Below are positions 61,814 through 64,000 of a DNA stretch of 64,000 nucleotides, one piece after another. The position numbers and the translations under genes were made by a program. The notes below the pieces were generated by a model that saw only the letters and a list, made by a program, of their open reading frames with translations, was not told the origin of the DNA and ran no database searches. Numbering within the stretch: the stretch's first letter is position 1; the number at the start of each line of letters is the position of its first letter. Source of the stretch: Sinomicrobium kalidii (lineage in GTDB: Bacteria; Bacteroidota; Bacteroidia; Flavobacteriales; Flavobacteriaceae); assembly GCF_021183825.1 (NCBI RefSeq), contig NZ_CP089211.1, forward strand, positions 2,790,001-2,854,000. The letters are read 5' to 3'.

Positions 61814-62554
61814 ATGCTGATAGAAATCTGTGCCAATTCATTTTTATCTGCCCGAAATGCACAACTCGCCGGGGCAGACCGTATAGAACTTTGTGCCGAA
61901 CTGGGCGTGGGGGGAATTACACCGTCTCACGGACTGATAAAAAAGATAACGGAAGAGCTCGATATCCCGGTCAATGTGCTTATCCGGCCCAGAAGCGGCA
62001 ATTTTTGCTATGATGATGCGGAGTTTGACATTATGAAAAGGGATATAGCATTTTGTAAAGAAGCAGGCTGTGCCGGCATTGTCTCCGGGATACTGACTTC
62101 GGATAATGAGCCGGATGAAGAACGAACAAGGGAACTTGTGGAATTGACACGACCACTTACTTTTACATTTCACCGGGCTTTTGACTGGGTCACTGATCCT
62201 CTGCAAACCGCTGATTTATTGAAAACACTGGAAGTGGACCGGATTTTGACTTCAGGCCAAAAAACTGTTGCTGCCCTCGGGATGGATCTGCTTGTGGCCT
62301 TGCGGGAAAAGTGTGAGGGCAAACCCGTGATTATGCCGGGAGGAGGGATCAATGAAAATAATATCGCAGATTTTGTGCGGAACGGATTCGGGGAAGTCCA
62401 TTTTTCGGCCACTGTTTTTCGTCAGGTGCTTCACAATACCCCGGAAATTTCCATGAACAGTCCCAAATTTCTGGACGAAACGGCAATACCATTTTCCGAT
62501 ATAGATAAAATCAGGCGTATATCAGACAGATTAAAACAGGAAACAGAAAGCTAA
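61814..62554 (+). CDS. cutC: CutC family protein
   Basis: A 246-residue TIM-barrel protein of the CutC family (EICANSFLSARNAQLAGADRIELC, GGITPSHGLIKK, NVLIRPRSGNFCYDDAEFD, FHRAFDWVTDP, DRILTSGQKT, MPGGGINENN). CutC was linked to copper handling in E. coli, but the biochemical function is still unsettled. Its stop overlaps the convergent LytS-type kinase gene by 4 bases. It may be co-transcribed with GH20 through read-through. Confidence 0.92.
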   Translation: MLIEICANSFLSARNAQLAGADRIELCAELGVGGITPSHGLIKKITEELDIPVNVLIRPRSGNFCYDDAEFDIMKRDIAFCKEAGCAGIVSGILTSDNEPDEERTRELVELTRPLTFTFHRAFDWVTDPLQTADLLKTLEVDRILTSGQKTVAALGMDLLVALREKCEGKPVIMPGGGINENNIADFVRNGFGEVHFSATVFRQVLHNTPEISMNSPKFLDETAIPFSDIDKIRRISDRLKQETES

Positions 62555-63612
62555 CTTCCCTGTACGGGGATTTTCATATAAGCTACAAAACAATGTTTCT
62601 TGATCCCGGTTTGCAACGCAAAATTGTTTTGATACAAAAGGAACAAACGGCGTTTTACATTCTTGATCCCTATGCCACCCCTGGGTTTTATGGAGTCGTC
62701 TTCCGGGTTTATGGTGTTTTTAATGAGGAAATGAAGGCTGTTGTCACCCGGAAGTGATTTAAAGGTGATGTCTATATGCATTTCTTTGTCTGCATTGCCG
62801 CCGTGCTTAAAACAGTTTTCAATAAACGGTAAAAATAACAGTGGCGGGGTTTTTACTTCTTCAATGTTCCCGATGATATTCAGGCTAAGTCCGATATTTC
62901 CGCGCCGCAGTTCTTCCAGGTTCACATAGCTGTTGATATACCGGATTTCCCGGGTGAGGTGAATGTTCCGTTCCTGTACTTCATAAAGCACATACTGCAT
63001 AATTTCCGAAAGTTTTACTACTACCCGTGGTGCATTGTCAGACTTTTGCAAGGTAAGTGCGTAGAGGCTGTTCAGCGTGTTAAAGAAAAAGTGCGGCTGT
63101 ATCTGGGCACGCAGGTATTTTATTTCGGTCTGCAGTTGCAGTTTCTGTAGTTCGTCCCGCTGATTCTTTACCGATATCCAGTCTATGGTCAGTTTTATGG
63201 CAGAAACAAATGCTACCACATAAAGTTCGCCCAACACAACGGTTATAAAGTGATTGAGGCTCGGGGCCGTCTGCCCTTCGGGAGCTTCCGGCCAGATGGT
63301 TTTGTCAATAAACCAATACATCATCCCTGTTTTGAGAAAATAAAAGAAAACGGAAGAAAGCAGTATCCAGGCAATGTAAGCTATGATTTTCTTCCGGGCA
63401 ATGTATTTCGGGATAAGGACATAGATATGCCAGTAACAAAACAGGATGCTGACGAAAAAACTGACCAGGTTGGATTTTGCCGAATACGTATAGTCGTTAA
63501 AATAACTCCCCCAACGGATGGTATTGAAAATGTAATAGAGTATCCAGAAGATAAAATGATATTTTACCGGGATGGTATAGTTGTATGCGATCGGGCCGGA
63601 AGTGTTTTTCAT
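62551..63612 (-). CDS. LytS/YehU-type sensor histidine kinase
   Basis: A 353-residue kinase with four hydrophobic helices in the N-terminal 155 residues (YHFIFWILYYIFNTIRW, FFVSILFCYWHIYVLIP, and others) and a His_kinase domain with QIQPHFFFNTLNSLYALTL (acceptor His about 191), LPFIENCFKHGG and GGIGIKNVKRRL. The usual LytTR partner is not in this part of the window; it may lie beyond the right edge or be encoded elsewhere. Confidence 0.88.
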   Translation of the reverse strand: MKNTSGPIAYNYTIPVKYHFIFWILYYIFNTIRWGSYFNDYTYSAKSNLVSFFVSILFCYWHIYVLIPKYIARKKIIAYIAWILLSSVFFYFLKTGMMYWFIDKTIWPEAPEGQTAPSLNHFITVVLGELYVVAFVSAIKLTIDWISVKNQRDELQKLQLQTEIKYLRAQIQPHFFFNTLNSLYALTLQKSDNAPRVVVKLSEIMQYVLYEVQERNIHLTREIRYINSYVNLEELRRGNIGLSLNIIGNIEEVKTPPLLFLPFIENCFKHGGNADKEMHIDITFKSLPGDNSLHFLIKNTINPEDDSIKPRGGIGIKNVKRRLFLLYQNNFALQTGIKKHCFVAYMKIPVQGS

Positions 63613-63973
63613 GCTTTACGGTTTTTAATGGCCGGTTGATGTCATAGACGGGCGGGGTTCACATTAGGTTAAACGGTGTGTGTTTTTCCGGATTCAAGGT
63701 AAAAAAGAAATGTTGTAATGTTAATATTAAGGGTGAATTTTTATTTGATTATCGTTTGTCTACGAATACGTGCCGTCTGTTGTATAAAAAGCGTCATTTA
63801 TATAAATAATTTTTAACAAAAATTTAATACTGTTAGTTTAGGCTCACTAACTAAAGTCAATTTTTCATTGTGAAGTGCACACGAATTTTTCCGGTAACCT
63901 TCTCTGGAAAATTCCTGTAATCGTGAAATTTTACGATGGGATGTTCTTTGTCAAATCAAAAAAGCAAAAACAA
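63613..63973. other. Long AT-rich upstream region of the right-edge gene
   Basis: 361 bases with no coding frame of note. Short GTT/AAT-rich stretches (e.g. GCTCACTAACTAAAG near 63840) and no clear TAnnTTTG element. It probably contains divergent promoters for the kinase and the right-edge gene. Confidence 0.4.
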
Positions 63974-64000
63974 ATGAAGAGAATTTTAGTAATGAGCCTG
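63974..64000 (+). CDS. 5' end of an exported protein gene, cut by window edge
   Basis: ATG followed by KRILVMSL, a signal-peptide-like start preceded by AAAACAA. Only nine codons are present; the product cannot be identified. Confidence 0.4.

Noticed and set aside
1..64000. CRISPR arrays, tRNA, rRNA, insertion sequences or prophage genes
   Set aside because: I saw no regularly spaced repeats, no cloverleaf-like or rRNA segments, and no transposase or phage proteins.

Overview
The window looks like a chromosomal segment of a member of the Bacteroidota, most likely the family Flavobacteriaceae; the genus cannot be fixed from sequence alone. The indications are an alternative complex III cluster running straight into cytochrome oxidase genes, TonB-dependent receptors, -7-like elements of the TAnnTTTG type, weak Shine-Dalgarno sequences, a DUF3127 protein, and many lipoproteins with signal peptidase II cleavage motifs. 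No rRNA, tRNA, CRISPR array, insertion sequence or prophage was seen.

Layout. Positions 1-12.9 kb: a hybrid histidine kinase; a TPP riboswitch in front of a TonB receptor with a convergent, ligand-depleted Rieske-like lipoprotein; and a housekeeping stretch (greA, HIT protein, zinc-ribbon membrane protein, histidine kinase, flavin reductase, DUF3127 protein, short-chain fatty acid transporter, aat, tag). Positions 13.2-18.2 kb: an accessory run of oxidoreductase and small alpha/beta-barrel genes (aldo/keto reductase, SDRs, antibiotic-monooxygenase-like protein, SnoaL-like cyclase, acetolactate decarboxylase lipoprotein). Three members are visibly damaged: one by a 4-base duplication, one reduced to its C-terminus, one by a stop at codon 5. 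Positions 18.3-23.1 kb: a second TonB receptor, a small protein, and a LytS/LytTR-type two-component pair. Positions 23.2-28.1 kb: rimP-nusA-infB with a terminator-like leader hairpin.

Positions 28.1-32.2 kb (minus strand): an overlapping DinB/NRDE/ATP-grasp operon, DoxX, a Crp/Fnr regulator and a SPOR protein. Positions 32.3-44.0 kb: the respiratory operon actABCDEF-coxB-coxA, which should carry electrons from menaquinol through multiheme cytochromes to an A-type haem-copper oxidase; subunit III is not in the window. Positions 44.1-50.9 kb: a large acyl-CoA oxidase-like gene, ruvB-P450-queG, and a class I terpene synthase. Positions 51.3-53.1 kb: a LacI regulator and the frameshifted, internally deleted remains of an MntA/HepT-type nucleotidyltransferase/HEPN toxin-antitoxin pair.

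Positions 53.1-64 kb: a trehalose module (fused OtsA-OtsB divergent from a GH15 glucosidase/trehalase-like gene), malic enzyme, a GH20 hexosaminidase lipoprotein, CutC, a second LytS-type kinase, and the first nine codons of a gene running off the right edge. The most notable points are the degenerate MntA/HepT locus, the eroding 14-17 kb oxidoreductase island, the rimP-nusA-infB leader hairpin, the overlapping DinB/NRDE/ATP-grasp operon, the SSB-like tail on the DUF3127 protein, and the Rieske-like lipoprotein beside the thiamine-controlled receptor.
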